Shown here in pieces: positions 6,917 to 15,136 of a stretch of DNA of 64,000 nt. Positions within the stretch are counted from its first letter, which is position 1; the number at the start of each line of letters is the position of its first letter. The stretch covers positions 2,154,008 through 2,218,007 of the forward strand of contig NZ_LR733979.1 of NCBI RefSeq assembly GCF_902506605.1, in the 5' to 3' direction. The notes below the pieces were generated by a model. It was not told the origin of the DNA and searched no databases. It saw only the letters and a list, made by a program, of their open reading frames with translations. A program made the translations under genes and the position numbers. Origin of the DNA: Sphingomonas sp. AX6. Lineage in GTDB: Bacteria; Pseudomonadota; Alphaproteobacteria; Sphingomonadales; Sphingomonadaceae.

Positions 6917-7651
6917 ATGGCGCAGCAGGAACGGGCGCAGAGTGTGAACGCGACCGAAATCGGTGCGGGCGGCTTTCGCTATGTCGATTTCGTCATGGCG
7001 GCATTCGTCGCCGTCCTGTTGCTGTCGAATGTGATCGGCGCGGGCAAGGTCGCGGCGGTCGATGTCGGCGGCTGGCCGTTCGTGTTCGGGGCGGGCATCC
7101 TGTTCTTTCCGCTTTCCTATGTCCTCGGCGATGTGATGACCGAAGTGTACGGCTATGCCCGCGCGCGGCGGATCATCTGGGCGGGGTTCGCGGCGATGCT
7201 CTTCATGGCGGCGATGAGCTGGGTGGTGGTCGCGATGCCCCCCGCCGACGATTGGCAAGGGCAGGCAGCATACGAAGCGGTGTTCGGCGCTGTGCCGCGC
7301 ATCGTCGCGGCGTCGATCGTCGCCTTCTGGGCGGGCGAGTTCGTCAATTCCTACGTGCTGGCGCGGATGAAGCTGTGGACGAAGGGGCGGATGCTGTGGA
7401 CCCGCACGATCGGATCGACGGTGGTCGGGCAGGGGGTCGACAGCCTGATCTTCTATCCGCTGGCGTTCCTCGGCGTGTGGTCGACCAGTCAGGTGCTCAC
7501 CGTCATGGCGACCAACTGGGCGCTGAAAGTGCTGTGGGAAGTGGTGCTGACGCCCGTCACCTATGCGGTGGTCGGTTGGCTCAAGCAGCGCGAAGGCGTG
7601 GACGTGTTCGATGCGGGGACCGATTTCACGCCGTTCCGGACGCGGGTGTGA
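6917..7651 (+). CDS. Queuosine precursor transporter (YhhQ/VUT family)
   Basis: 244 residues with six predicted membrane segments. Family signatures include LLLSNVIGAGKV near the N-terminus, LSYVLGDVMTEVYGYARARRIIW, and the conserved GQGVDSLIFYPLAF and NWALKVLWEVVLTP in the last two helices. The family imports 7-cyano- or 7-aminomethyl-7-deazaguanine for queuosine tRNA modification (established for YhhQ). The ATG at 6917 is chosen because the upstream in-frame extension overlaps the leader of the divergent tRNA and adds no membrane segment. The stop overlaps the GTG start of the next gene, suggesting co-translation. Confidence 0.85.
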   Translation: MAQQERAQSVNATEIGAGGFRYVDFVMAAFVAVLLLSNVIGAGKVAAVDVGGWPFVFGAGILFFPLSYVLGDVMTEVYGYARARRIIWAGFAAMLFMAAMSWVVVAMPPADDWQGQAAYEAVFGAVPRIVAASIVAFWAGEFVNSYVLARMKLWTKGRMLWTRTIGSTVVGQGVDSLIFYPLAFLGVWSTSQVLTVMATNWALKVLWEVVLTPVTYAVVGWLKQREGVDVFDAGTDFTPFRTRV

Positions 7652-7971
7652 CGGGTCTGTTGCCGGACGCCAAGGCGTGGCTGATCGACCTGCTTGGGAT
7701 GTCGAAGGACGCGTTGCACGTCCATATCGGGCTTGCCGTCTTTTTCGGAGCGATGTTGTTATTCCGCCGACGCATCGGTGACGGCTTGCCGTGGATGATC
7801 GTGCTGGCGGTGGCCCTGATCGGAGAAGCATGGGACATTCGCGACCGGTGGGCGGCGGGGGTGAGTGCCTATCCTGCCGGGCATATACACGACGTTATCA
7901 ATACACTGTTCTGGCCGACGCTGATCACGATATTCGGGTTGATGCGGGGACGCCTCAAGCGACGACGCTGA
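7648..7971 (+). CDS. Small membrane protein of unknown function
   Basis: 107 residues starting with GTG at 7648, overlapping the transporter stop as GTGA. It has two clear hydrophobic helices (about 23-40 and 46-62) and a third C-terminal one (about 84-100), then a basic RGRLKRRR tail that should face the cytoplasm. No family was recognised. Tight coupling to the queuosine precursor transporter suggests co-expression. Its 3' end overlaps the convergent purQ gene by 17 bases. Confidence 0.65.
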   Translation: MTGLLPDAKAWLIDLLGMSKDALHVHIGLAVFFGAMLLFRRRIGDGLPWMIVLAVALIGEAWDIRDRWAAGVSAYPAGHIHDVINTLFWPTLITIFGLMRGRLKRRR

Positions 7972-8620
7972 GCAACCCTTCGAATAATCGCCGTCCGTCA
8001 TCATTGCCGTGTGCGGCTTCGATCGCGCGTTCGGGGTGGGGCATCATGCCGAGCACATTGCCCTTGGCGTTCAGCACGCCGGCGATGTGCCGCGCCGCGC
8101 CGTTGACGTGCTCGTTGTAGCGGAACGCCACGCGGTCATCGTCTTCGAGTCTGTCGAGCGTGTCTTCGTCGGCGAAATAATTGCCGTCGTGATGCGCGAC
8201 CGGCACCGTGATGACCTCGCCATGTTCATAGCCGCGGGTGAACGTCGCGCGTGCATTGGCGACCGACAGCTTCACGTCGCGACACACGAAGTTCAGGTCA
8301 GAATTTCGCATCAGCGCGCCGGGCAGCAGGCCGATTTCGGTCAGCACCTGAAACCCGTTGCAGACGCCTAGCACCGGCACACCGCGTGTCGCCGCATCGG
8401 CCACCGCGCGGACGATCGGAGAGCGGGCAGCGATCGCACCACAGCGCAAATAATCGCCGTAGGAGAAACCGCCGGGGAGCGCGATGAGATCGACGCCTGC
8501 GGGCAGGTCGTTGTCACCGTGCCAGACCATCGCGGGTTTCACGCCGGTAACCGCTTCCAGCGCCACCGCCATGTCGCGGTCGCAGTTCGATCCGGGAAAG
8601 ACGATGACCGCGGTCTTCAT
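7955..8620 (-). CDS. purQ: Phosphoribosylformylglycinamidine synthase, glutaminase subunit PurQ
   Basis: 221 residues, normal for stand-alone PurQ. The class I glutamine amidotransferase nucleophile lies in [10 protein letters not shown], with C-terminal HPERAIE supplying the catalytic His-x-Glu. It frees ammonia from glutamine for conversion of FGAR to FGAM, step 4 of purine synthesis, in complex with PurS and PurL. PurL is not in the window. Its ATG overlaps the stop of purS (ATGA), so the two are translationally coupled. The 3' end overlaps the convergent small membrane protein gene. Confidence 0.95.
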   Translation of the reverse strand: MKTAVIVFPGSNCDRDMAVALEAVTGVKPAMVWHGDNDLPAGVDLIALPGGFSYGDYLRCGAIAARSPIVRAVADAATRGVPVLGVCNGFQVLTEIGLLPGALMRNSDLNFVCRDVKLSVANARATFTRGYEHGEVITVPVAHHDGNYFADEDTLDRLEDDDRVAFRYNEHVNGAARHIAGVLNAKGNVLGMMPHPERAIEAAHGNDDGRRLFEGLLSVVA

Positions 8621-8847
8621 GCGCGCTCAATCCGGTAATTCTCGATCACGGTATTGGCGAGCAGTTTGCGGCACATTGCGTCGATATCCTCGTCGCTGGT
8701 GCCATCGGCGAGTTCGAGGTCGATGGTCTTGCCCATGCGGACATCGCCGACCCCTTCGAAGCCCAGCGATCCCAGCGCATGTTCGATCGCCTTACCTTGC
8801 GGGTCGAGCACGCCGTTCTTGAGAGAGACGAGGACGCGGACTTTCAT
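8617..8847 (-). CDS. purS: Phosphoribosylformylglycinamidine synthase subunit PurS
   Basis: 76 residues, the usual size for PurS. Typical features are the N-terminal [21 protein letters not shown] and [18 protein letters not shown]. PurS is the small scaffold joining PurQ glutaminase to small-type PurL in the FGAM synthase complex. It is directly followed by purQ with an ATGA overlap. A long dispersed palindrome lies about 90 bases upstream of its start. Confidence 0.95.
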   Translation of the reverse strand: MKVRVLVSLKNGVLDPQGKAIEHALGSLGFEGVGDVRMGKTIDLELADGTSDEDIDAMCRKLLANTVIENYRIERA

Positions 8848-8933
8848 GGGATGCGGCTTCCGGTTGGGTGATCGGGTTGGCTCGGCCTATGGCCCCGTGG
8901 GCCGCGAATCGCAACCTGCTACACCCCAAACCC

Positions 8934-9007
8934 CGTTTGTTTCGAGCGAAGTCGAGAAACGCCCACGAACGCCCAGCCACGTTTCTCGACTTTGCTCGAA
9001 ACAAACG
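8934..9007. repeat. Dispersed palindrome, family A copy 1
   Basis: Two 28-base arms (8934-8961 and 8980-9007) are complementary with a single mismatch around an 18-base spacer. The core TTTCGAGCGAAGTCGAGAAAC recurs almost unchanged at 45578-45652, between purM and purN. The element lies in the gap between purS and the esterase gene. It behaves like a REP-type intergenic repeat; a role as bidirectional transcription end or mRNA stabiliser is possible. Confidence 0.8.
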
Positions 9008-9026
9008 GAGGGCGGGCGGGATGGTA

Positions 9027-9965
9027 TCAAACGTGCGTCGCGCTCCACGCCGCGAAGCGATCGGCCCAGCCACGGGCGGGGTGGTTTTCGCCATTGCCGA
9101 CGCCGAAGCCGTGGCCACCCTTTTCATAGAGATGCGCCTCTACCGGCACGCCTGCCGCACGCGCGACGGCGATCAGCATCAGACTCATGTCCACGGGTAC
9201 GACGGGATCGTCCATCGCGTGGACCAGGAACAGCGGGGGCGTGTCGGGATTGACGCGAACGTCGGGGGACAATCGCGCCACATCCGCGCGGTCCGGTTTC
9301 GGGCCGAGCAGGTTTTCCGCCGAAACGCTGTGCGTCGCGCGCGCCGCGAGCGTCGACACAGGATAGATCAGGCCTGCGAAATCGGGGCGCGCGGGCAATT
9401 CATCTACGCGGTCGATGGGGGCATAGACGCGGTCGTTATAGGCGGTGGCGAGCACGCCGCCGAGATGACCGCCCGCGGAAAAGCCTGCGATCCCGACCTT
9501 GTTCGGGTCGATGCCGAAGCTCTGCGCGTTCGATCGAATCATGCGGATTGCGCGCTGCGCGTCCTGTACCGGTGCGTTGGCGCGGTCGGTCCATCCATCG
9601 ATCGGCAGGCGGTAATTGAGAACGAACACGCTGATGCCATGTGGCGTCAGCGCACGGGCGATGTTCGAGCCCTCATTCTCGACCGAGACGCCCGAATAGC
9701 CACCGCCGGGAATCGACAGCACTGCGCGTCCATCGGGCTTCGCCGCGCGATAGACCGACAGGGTGGGCATATCGACGCCCTTGCGATCCGCGGGCCGCGT
9801 CGCGGGTGCGCCAGGAGGGGCTTTCGGCCACAGATTCAGCGTCTGGCGAGCGGGCCAGGTGAGCGGGTCGGGGCTGGTCGGGGCCGCGGTCTGCGCACGG
9901 GAGGCACCGGCGGCGGCAGTCAAAGCGAGCCCGGACCCGATGAGCGTGCGGCGGTCGATCGTCAT
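9027..9965 (-). CDS. Exported alpha/beta-hydrolase, probable esterase (BD-FAE-like)
   Basis: 312 residues from the ATG at 9965. A Tat-type signal (MTIDRRTLIGSGLALTAAAGASRAQ) occupies residues 1-25. The fold shows an oxyanion-type IPGGGYSG (in place of HGGG), nucleophile Ser163 in GFSAGGHLGG, an acid in HAMDDPVVP and the catalytic His in GGHGFG. This is the acetyl-xylan or feruloyl-type esterase/lipase group; the substrate is unknown. An in-frame upstream extension is rejected because it would bury the signal peptide. Confidence 0.8.
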   Translation of the reverse strand: MTIDRRTLIGSGLALTAAAGASRAQTAAPTSPDPLTWPARQTLNLWPKAPPGAPATRPADRKGVDMPTLSVYRAAKPDGRAVLSIPGGGYSGVSVENEGSNIARALTPHGISVFVLNYRLPIDGWTDRANAPVQDAQRAIRMIRSNAQSFGIDPNKVGIAGFSAGGHLGGVLATAYNDRVYAPIDRVDELPARPDFAGLIYPVSTLAARATHSVSAENLLGPKPDRADVARLSPDVRVNPDTPPLFLVHAMDDPVVPVDMSLMLIAVARAAGVPVEAHLYEKGGHGFGVGNGENHPARGWADRFAAWSATHV

Positions 9966-10011
9966 GATACGCGGATACTCCATGAATTCGGTAAGCGGAT
10001 GCGGTTTTCCC

Positions 10012-10443
10012 TCAGTGGAACAGCGCGATGCCCGCGTGCAAGACCAAACCAACCAAAGCTGCCGACGACAGCACGAAGAACAGGAACCGCACCGACACCT
10101 TGTTCCAGACCGCCTGAACGATGCTGTGCAGGATGCGAAACCCGACATAGGCCCAGGCGAGGATGGCGTTGAAGCCTTCTCCTTGGCCAATCATCGCCAG
10201 CACCAGGGCGACGGCGTAGAAGAGCGTCGGCTGTTCCATCAGGTGGTTGTAGTTGTGCGCCTTCCACTGAATGGCGGGCGGCAGCGCCAGATCGGCGTCG
10301 GAGGCCTTCGTGCCGCGCAACTTGCTGAGATCAATTCCGCTTTTTCGCATCGCGGGAAGGCGAGTGGCCATCATCCAGAACATCATGACCAGCGTCCAGC
10401 CGAGCAGGACGACGACGGGTTGCAGGATCGATGCGTGTGCCAT
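10012..10443 (-). CDS. MAPEG-family membrane protein
   Basis: 143 residues with four hydrophobic helices. MAPEG features include a polar loop with NYNHLMEQPTLFYA between helices 1 and 2, and the R-x-x-HS motif (FRILHSIVQ). The family includes microsomal glutathione transferases and leukotriene synthases; bacterial members are mostly uncharacterised. The ATG is preceded by GGGGGAGG eight bases upstream, but that sequence lies in the 3' arm of a hairpin (see 10447-10479). Confidence 0.8.
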   Translation of the reverse strand: MAHASILQPVVVLLGWTLVMMFWMMATRLPAMRKSGIDLSKLRGTKASDADLALPPAIQWKAHNYNHLMEQPTLFYAVALVLAMIGQGEGFNAILAWAYVGFRILHSIVQAVWNKVSVRFLFFVLSSAALVGLVLHAGIALFH

Positions 10444-10446
10444 GTG

Positions 10447-10479
10447 AAAAGCCTCCCCCGAGCATGTGTCGGGGGAGGC
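10447..10479 (-). terminator. Hairpin plus T-run overlapping the MAPEG ribosome binding site
   Basis: On the minus strand an 11-bp stem (10479-10469 with 10461-10451, 7-nt loop) is followed by TTTT (10450-10447). The MAPEG ATG lies only a few bases further on. The 3' arm contains the sole good Shine-Dalgarno sequence for that gene. It could end transcription from the upstream deoxyhypusine synthase-like gene, or shield the ribosome site, or both. Confidence 0.5.
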
Positions 10480-10525
10480 TGCATCAATGGGTTGTGAAGC
10501 GCAACGGATTTGGTTGGCAGGTCGT

Positions 10526-10615
10526 CACCCTTGTTGGTCGTTACGAGCGAAGCGAAGCAATCCAGCCGAGCAAGCGAACACTTTGGATTGCTTCGCTGAC
10601 GCTCGCAATGACGGG
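10526..10615. repeat. Dispersed imperfect palindrome, family D
   Basis: Arms GAGCGAAGCGAAGCAATCC and GGATTGCTTCGCTGACGCTCG, bordered by GTCA/TGAC-type ends, form a long imperfect inverted repeat. It lies between the MAPEG gene and the end of the deoxyhypusine synthase-like gene. The outer CGTCA-type ends resemble those of family B repeats elsewhere in the window. Confidence 0.6.
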
Positions 10616-10620
10616 CAAGC

Positions 10621-11685
10621 TTACGAGAAAAGCTTAGCCCAGCCGCGCTTCGCACGATCCTTCCAATGCCCGCGATGATAGGCGTCCGACGCCAGCAGCG
10701 GCATCACCGAACCGGCCTCCGCGAAGACCATCTGTTCGATGCCGGTATTCACCTTGCCCCAGCTTGCCGCTTCCTGAAGCGTCGAGGAGGAACAAGCGCC
10801 GTCGCGAACGTCGGCGACAGTGATCTGGACGGCGTATTTGTGGACCTCGACATCGTCATGGCCCAGGATTTCTGCGCAGACCACGGTGTCCTGAATGAAG
10901 TTCTTGGGCACGCCGCCACCGATCATGAGCAAACCGGTGGTGCCCGCCGCGATCTTGATTTCGGTCAGCTCGCGGAAGTCGGCGATCGCGTCGAGGACCA
11001 TGTACGGCTTGCCTGCCTTCGCCGCATCGACCTGATGCTTCACCAGGCCGAAGCCCGCCGACGAATCGACGAATGCCGGGCAGAAGATCGGCACGTCATG
11101 CTCATAGGCGAGCTTGACCAAGCTGTTGTCCTTCTTGCCGTGCTCGACCAGATATTTGCCCATCTCGCGGATGAAGGCGCGGCTCGAATAGGGCTTGGCT
11201 TCCAGCGTCTCGGCGATTTCGAAGATCGTGTGATCGACGTGCTGAAGCGCTTCCTCGTCGATGTACGTATCGTAGATACGGTCGATGTAGAGCGAACGCA
11301 ACGTGTCGTCATCGGGCACTTCCAACGCCTGATAATGTTTGTGGCCCAGCCCTTCGAAGAAATCCATGTCGACGATGGTCGCGCCCGTGGCGACGATCAC
11401 GTCGACCATGTTGTTGCGCACCAGCTCGGCGTAGAGGTCCATGCACCCGCCCGCGCTGGTCGAACCGGCGATCACAAGGACGACGGTGCAATCCTTGTCG
11501 GCGAGCATGTCGTTGTAGATCTTGGTCGCACGGCCCAGGTCGCGGCTGGTGAAGCTCATATCGGCCATCGCATCGACGATCGGACGCGCGTCGAAGCTGG
11601 TGATGTCGATGTGTTTGACCTGCTTGGAGAGCAGCTCTGCCTTGCGCTGGTCATTCGGGCGGGCGTCGTTGATGGTGTCGGTCAT
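10621..11685 (-). CDS. Deoxyhypusine synthase-like protein
   Basis: 354 residues from the ATG at 11685 (GAGGA upstream). The whole chain matches the deoxyhypusine synthase fold: VIAGSTSAGGCMDLYAELV, VATGATIVDMDFFE, LMIGGGVPKNFIQ, and ASWGKV holding the catalytic-type Lys. Bacteria have no eIF5A, so hypusine synthesis on a protein is not expected. Homospermidine synthase evolved from this family, and the gene beside ornithine decarboxylase here points to a polyamine reaction using NAD, spermidine or putrescine. The exact product is unknown. The gene follows odc in the same direction, separated by a palindromic repeat. Confidence 0.8.
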   Translation of the reverse strand: MTDTINDARPNDQRKAELLSKQVKHIDITSFDARPIVDAMADMSFTSRDLGRATKIYNDMLADKDCTVVLVIAGSTSAGGCMDLYAELVRNNMVDVIVATGATIVDMDFFEGLGHKHYQALEVPDDDTLRSLYIDRIYDTYIDEEALQHVDHTIFEIAETLEAKPYSSRAFIREMGKYLVEHGKKDNSLVKLAYEHDVPIFCPAFVDSSAGFGLVKHQVDAAKAGKPYMVLDAIADFRELTEIKIAAGTTGLLMIGGGVPKNFIQDTVVCAEILGHDDVEVHKYAVQITVADVRDGACSSSTLQEAASWGKVNTGIEQMVFAEAGSVMPLLASDAYHRGHWKDRAKRGWAKLFS

Positions 11686-11747
11686 GGTTCCTCCAAGACA
11701 ATAAGCGGCGTCGTTCAGGGGACGGGTAAACCCTAGTAAAAATAGGC

Positions 11748-11811
11748 CGTCGCCCCGGCGCAAGCCGGGGTCTCATGCGGCATGAGATGCCAGCTTTCGC
11801 TGGCATGACGG
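11748..11811. repeat. Dispersed palindrome, family B copy
   Basis: Each end is itself a small hairpin: CCCCGGCGCAAGCCGGGG near 11753-11770 and TGCCAGCTTTCGCTGGCA near 11788-11805. The outer CGTC/GACG-type ends and the inner TCTCATG/CATGAGA also pair. The whole can fold as a cruciform. The same plan recurs at 26039, 52398, 54032 and 55983. It sits between odc and the deoxyhypusine synthase-like gene. Confidence 0.75.
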
Positions 11812-11828
11812 TTATGGGTGGTAGCCTG

Positions 11829-13019
11829 TTACAGCGTGAAGACGTTCGACGCGACCCGCGTGTCGGCTTCGTCGTCGAGATAGAGCGACGCCATCGGTTC
11901 GTCGGTCACTTCGACGATTTCGTCCGATCCGAAGCCGTTGAACGCGGTCCGCATCGCCGATCCGTATGCGCCGAGCATCCCGATCTCGATATAGTCGCCC
12001 GCGCGGATATCGGCGGGAAGCTCGAACGGACCGGCCATGTGATCGAGGTCGTCACAGGTCGGGCCGTAAAAGCTGAACGGCATATCCTTGGCGTTCGAAT
12101 CGGGTTCGCGCAGCAAGCGGACGGGAAAGCGCCAGCCGATATGCGCAGCATCGAACAGTGCGCCATAGGCGCCGTCGTTGATGTAGAGTTCATCGCCGCG
12201 CCGTTTTTCGACACGGACGATCAGCGACGAATATTCCGCGCAAAGTGCTCGGCCCGGTTCCGCCCACAGTTCCGCCGAATAGCTGATCGGCAAGCTTTCG
12301 AACGCCCGGTGGATCGTCTCGAAATATGCCTCGAGCGCAGGGGGCTCCATGCCCGGATAGGTGGAGGGGAATCCGCCGCCGACATCGATCACGTCCACCG
12401 TCACCGCTGCTTCGACGATGGCGGCGCGAACGCGCTCCATCGCTTCGGCATAGGCGTCAGGCGACATCGCCTGCGAGCCGACGTGGAAACAGATGCCGAG
12501 CGCGTCCGCCGCCTGGCGTGCCGCGAACAGCAATTCCTTCGCCTCGCCCGGCAAGACGCCGAACTTTGAGGCAAGCGACAGCTTCGAGTGATCAGACGAT
12601 ACGCGCAGCCGGACGCACAGCGTCAGGTCGGTCGCATTGCCCGTGGCGCGAAGAACCTTTTCCAGTTCTTCCATCGTGTCGAGCGAGAAGGTGCGGACGC
12701 CGTGCGTGTGATACGCCTCTGCAATCGCTTCCTCGGCCTTGACCGGGTGCATGAAGCAGAGCGTCGCGTCCGGCAGCGTGCGGGCGACCATGCGGACTTC
12801 GCCGATCGAGGCGACGTCGTAATGCGTCACACCCGCATCCCACAGGATACGAACGAGTTCGGGCGAGGGATTCGCCTTCACCGCGTAAAGCGTCTTGCCG
12901 GGAAATTTCTCGACAAAGAATCGTGCGGCCCGGCTTGCGGCATGGGGACGGACGAGCGTGACCGGGTTAATCGGTCGGAGGGCTGTGGCTAGCCCGAGCG
13001 CGCTATGATGGTTGTGCAA
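11829..13019 (-). CDS. Ornithine decarboxylase (fold III PLP enzyme)
   Basis: 396 residues. The PLP-binding Lys is in YAVKANPSPE near residue 48. HVGSQ, DVGGGFPS and WAEPGRALCAE are the phosphate- and cofactor-binding motifs. GPTCDDLDH near the C-terminus carries the active-site Cys-Asp of eukaryote-type ornithine/lysine decarboxylases. It converts ornithine to putrescine, and some relatives also accept lysine. It lies upstream of the deoxyhypusine synthase-like gene, which suggests a polyamine pair. It is divergent from a dehydratase gene. Confidence 0.9.
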   Translation of the reverse strand: MHNHHSALGLATALRPINPVTLVRPHAASRAARFFVEKFPGKTLYAVKANPSPELVRILWDAGVTHYDVASIGEVRMVARTLPDATLCFMHPVKAEEAIAEAYHTHGVRTFSLDTMEELEKVLRATGNATDLTLCVRLRVSSDHSKLSLASKFGVLPGEAKELLFAARQAADALGICFHVGSQAMSPDAYAEAMERVRAAIVEAAVTVDVIDVGGGFPSTYPGMEPPALEAYFETIHRAFESLPISYSAELWAEPGRALCAEYSSLIVRVEKRRGDELYINDGAYGALFDAAHIGWRFPVRLLREPDSNAKDMPFSFYGPTCDDLDHMAGPFELPADIRAGDYIEIGMLGAYGSAMRTAFNGFGSDEIVEVTDEPMASLYLDDEADTRVASNVFTL

Positions 13020-13177
13020 TTCAAGGGACCTCCGATGCCAGGGCAGGCCCTGGTCTTACGATTGAAATTCACTGCCTTGCGGTGGAAGTCCCATGGGGCA
13101 GCGGACGGCTCACATAGGAGGGGTGTACCCCCATGTAAAGTCTTGTCGGCACGCAAGTTCCGCGCGAGGGTCCACCC

Positions 13178-14146
13178 GTGACCATCGTAAGACAGCCCAC
13201 CCGCGCCGGCGTGCGCGATGCCGCAGCCAAAATTGCAGACATCCTGCCCGAAACGCCGCTTTTCATACGCGACATTCGCGGGGTGCCGATCGCGTTCAAA
13301 GCCGAATCGCTGCAACCAATGGGCGCGTTCAAACTGCGCGGTGCATGGCACCGGCTGACCGTGCTGGACGATGACACGCGGCAAAAGGGCGTGGTCGCTT
13401 TCTCGTCCGGCAATCATGCGCAGGGGATCGCCTGGGCAGCGCAGCGGCTGGGCATGCCCGCGACCATCGTGATGCCGTTGGACGCGCCCCGGGTGAAGCG
13501 CGACGCGACGCTGGCCATGGGGGCCGAAGTCGTCAGTTACGACCGCAAAACAGAGAATCGCGAAAAGATCGCCGCGCACCTGGCGCATTCGCGCGGTGCG
13601 GTGCTCGTCCCCAGCTTCGACGACCCCTGGGTGATCGAGGGGCAGGGCAGCGCCGCGCTGGAGGCGGCGATGCAGATGGAGGATCTGGGGCTGGACGAAC
13701 CCATCCATGTCGTCGTGCCGTGCGGCGGCGGTGGGCTGGCGGCGGGATCGGCGCTGGCGCTGCCCGATTCCCGGATCACCGTGGTCGAGCCCGAAGGCTG
13801 GGACGATATGCGCCGCAGCCTGGAGGCCGGCTGGATCGAACCGGTCGGACCCGATGCGCCGCCGACCGCCTGCGATTCGCTTCAGACGATGGAAGTGTCC
13901 CCGCGGACGTTCGAGGTGCTGGCGCGGCGCGGTGCGACGGGGGTGGCGGTCAGCGAGCGTGAAATCCGCGATGCGCAACGCTGGGCGGTGCGGCACCTGA
14001 ACCTCATCATCGAACCCGGCGGTGCGGTGGCGCTCGCTGCATTGCTGTCGGGCAAGGTCGAGGTGGAGGAGGGGATGCTGGTCATCCTCTCGGGTGGCAA
14101 TGTCGATCCGGAAGCCTTTGCCAAGGTTTTGGCCAGCGTGGATTGA
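13178..14146 (+). CDS. Threonine/serine dehydratase-like PLP enzyme
   Basis: 322 residues starting at GTG 13178 with GAGGG upstream. The fold-type II signature has PLP Lys in MGAFKLRGAWHRL (near residue 53), SSGNHAQGIAWAA for substrate carboxylate binding, and PCGGGGLAAGSALAL for cofactor phosphate. It lacks the C-terminal ACT regulatory domain of biosynthetic IlvA, so it belongs to the short catabolic threonine dehydratase/serine racemase group. The likely reaction is deamination of L-threonine or L-serine to a 2-oxo acid. The stop abuts the end of the convergent psp-associated operon. Confidence 0.85.
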   Translation: MTIVRQPTRAGVRDAAAKIADILPETPLFIRDIRGVPIAFKAESLQPMGAFKLRGAWHRLTVLDDDTRQKGVVAFSSGNHAQGIAWAAQRLGMPATIVMPLDAPRVKRDATLAMGAEVVSYDRKTENREKIAAHLAHSRGAVLVPSFDDPWVIEGQGSAALEAAMQMEDLGLDEPIHVVVPCGGGGLAAGSALALPDSRITVVEPEGWDDMRRSLEAGWIEPVGPDAPPTACDSLQTMEVSPRTFEVLARRGATGVAVSEREIRDAQRWAVRHLNLIIEPGGAVALAALLSGKVEVEEGMLVILSGGNVDPEAFAKVLASVD

Positions 14147-14404
14147 TTAAAGGTCCACGCCCGCGGCAATCGCTTCGAGCTTGCGGATGCGTTCCTTCAG
14201 GTCGGCGATTTCGATCCGGGCGCTGGCGTTGCCGGTCGGGACCGGGTCGGCATGGCCGTCGTGATGGTGGCCGACGAACGACATTTCCTGACGTTTGAGG
14301 GCGAGCCATCCGCGCCATCCGGCGAGGCTGGCGGCGATCACCATGCCCAGCGCCGCCAATCCGGCCGCTGCCATGATCATGTAGAAATCGGGGCTGTTCA
14401 TCAT
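14147..14404 (-). CDS. Small psp-operon membrane protein 6 (last gene)
   Basis: 85 residues if translation starts at the ATGATG at 14404, which has GGGAG before it; an alternative ATG at 14419 overlaps the previous stop as TGATG and adds 5 residues. One membrane helix (about 9-30) precedes a WRGWLALKRQE basic segment, a His-rich HHHDGH stretch, and a C-terminal amphipathic helix (DLKERIRKLEAI). It has the same helix-plus-coil plan as its upstream neighbours but lacks their final TD...EIERLR tail. No family was recognised. It is last in the long operon begun by pspA. Confidence 0.65.
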   Translation of the reverse strand: MMNSPDFYMIMAAAGLAALGMVIAASLAGWRGWLALKRQEMSFVGHHHDGHADPVPTGNASARIEIADLKERIRKLEAIAAGVDL

Positions 14405-14418
14405 CTCTACTCCCGTCA

Positions 14419-14691
14419 TCAGCTGCGGTTCTTGTCGCGCAGCCGCTCGATTTCGTGGTCGAGGCGCAGGCTGCCTTCATTGTCGGTCACGACGCGTTCG
14501 AGCACGGCGACACGGTCCTTCAGCGTGCGGACTTCGTCGGTCAGCCGCTTGTTGTCGGCGGCGGTGGCGGCGTCGTTACGGTCGAAAAATTCGTTGCCGT
14601 GCTTGTCCTTCCGCATCCCGTATTTGGCGCGCAGCACGCTGCCGATGGTGACGAGGAAGACGATCGCGACGACCATTTCGAAGGGGTTCAT
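14419..14691 (-). CDS. Small psp-operon PspB-like membrane protein 5
   Basis: 90 residues. The N-terminal membrane helix (about 4-20) is followed by a basic stretch, then a coiled coil from residue 45 with LKDRVAVLERVVTD and the closing HEIERLRDKN. That tail is shared with the proteins at 14858, 15137 and 15481 and with PspC. The plan (membrane helix, linker, coiled coil) is that of PspB, although sequence identity to classical PspB is low. It overlaps the following gene at TGATG. Confidence 0.7.
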   Translation of the reverse strand: MNPFEMVVAIVFLVTIGSVLRAKYGMRKDKHGNEFFDRNDAATAADNKRLTDEVRTLKDRVAVLERVVTDNEGSLRLDHEIERLRDKNRS

Positions 14692-14720
14692 GGGGCGGCT
14701 CCCTGGTTACGGTGGGCGGT

Positions 14721-14846
14721 TCAGGCGGCGGTTTCGACTTCGCGGGCCAGGCGTTCGGCGCGGCGCAGCGGGCGATCGCGCTTTTCCGCGATGAACACGC
14801 CGCCGGCGGTCAGCAGGGTCATGACGACGATAAATCCGATAAACAT
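14721..14846 (-). CDS. 41-residue psp-operon single-span membrane protein
   Basis: ATG at 14846, stop at 14721-14723. One membrane helix (residues 2-19, FIGFIVVMTLLTAGGVFI) is followed by a strongly basic amphipathic segment rich in Arg (EKRDRPLRRAERLAREVE). It fits exactly between two psp-like small genes on the same strand, with short gaps on both sides. That arrangement supports it as a real gene. Function unknown; it resembles a PspB truncated before the long coiled coil. Confidence 0.6.
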   Translation of the reverse strand: MFIGFIVVMTLLTAGGVFIAEKRDRPLRRAERLAREVETAA

Positions 14847-14857
14847 TGTGTTGGTCC

Positions 14858-15124
14858 TTAGTTGAGCGGGCGGTCGCGCAGCCGTTCGATCTCGTCGGAG
14901 AGTTCGAGGCCGCGGTCGGTGATGATGCGTTCCAGCACCTGCATGCGTTGTTCTAGGCGTTCGGTGTGCGCCGCATATTGCGCGGCCTTCTCGGCGGTCT
15001 GGGCGCTCATCAATTCAAGCTGCTTTTCCTTGAACTTGATATGGCGCTTGTAGACGTCGCCCAAGACACCGGCGATGACTGGGATTCCGACGACGATTAG
15101 AAAAAACCAGATGTAACCGGGCAT
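14858..15124 (-). CDS. Small psp-operon PspB-like membrane protein 3
   Basis: 88 residues. N-terminal membrane helix (4-22) and a KRHIKFKEKQLELM basic/amphipathic segment precede a coiled coil with ERLEQRMQVLERIITD. The closing DEIERLRDRPLN gives the operon's shared tail. It starts 12 bases after the stop of the preceding gene. It probably sits in the inner membrane with the coil in the cytoplasm, available to bind PspA-type or PspC-type partners. That interaction is inferred. Confidence 0.7.
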   Translation of the reverse strand: MPGYIWFFLIVVGIPVIAGVLGDVYKRHIKFKEKQLELMSAQTAEKAAQYAAHTERLEQRMQVLERIITDRGLELSDEIERLRDRPLN

Positions 15125-15136
15125 GGCGGGCGCTCC

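Noticed and set aside
5900-7831. Minus-strand frame of 643 codons across the FixJ-like gene, tRNA and transporter
   Set aside because: It runs through a tRNA gene and against two well-supported plus-strand genes; Arg/His/Pro-rich composition is typical of an antisense artefact.
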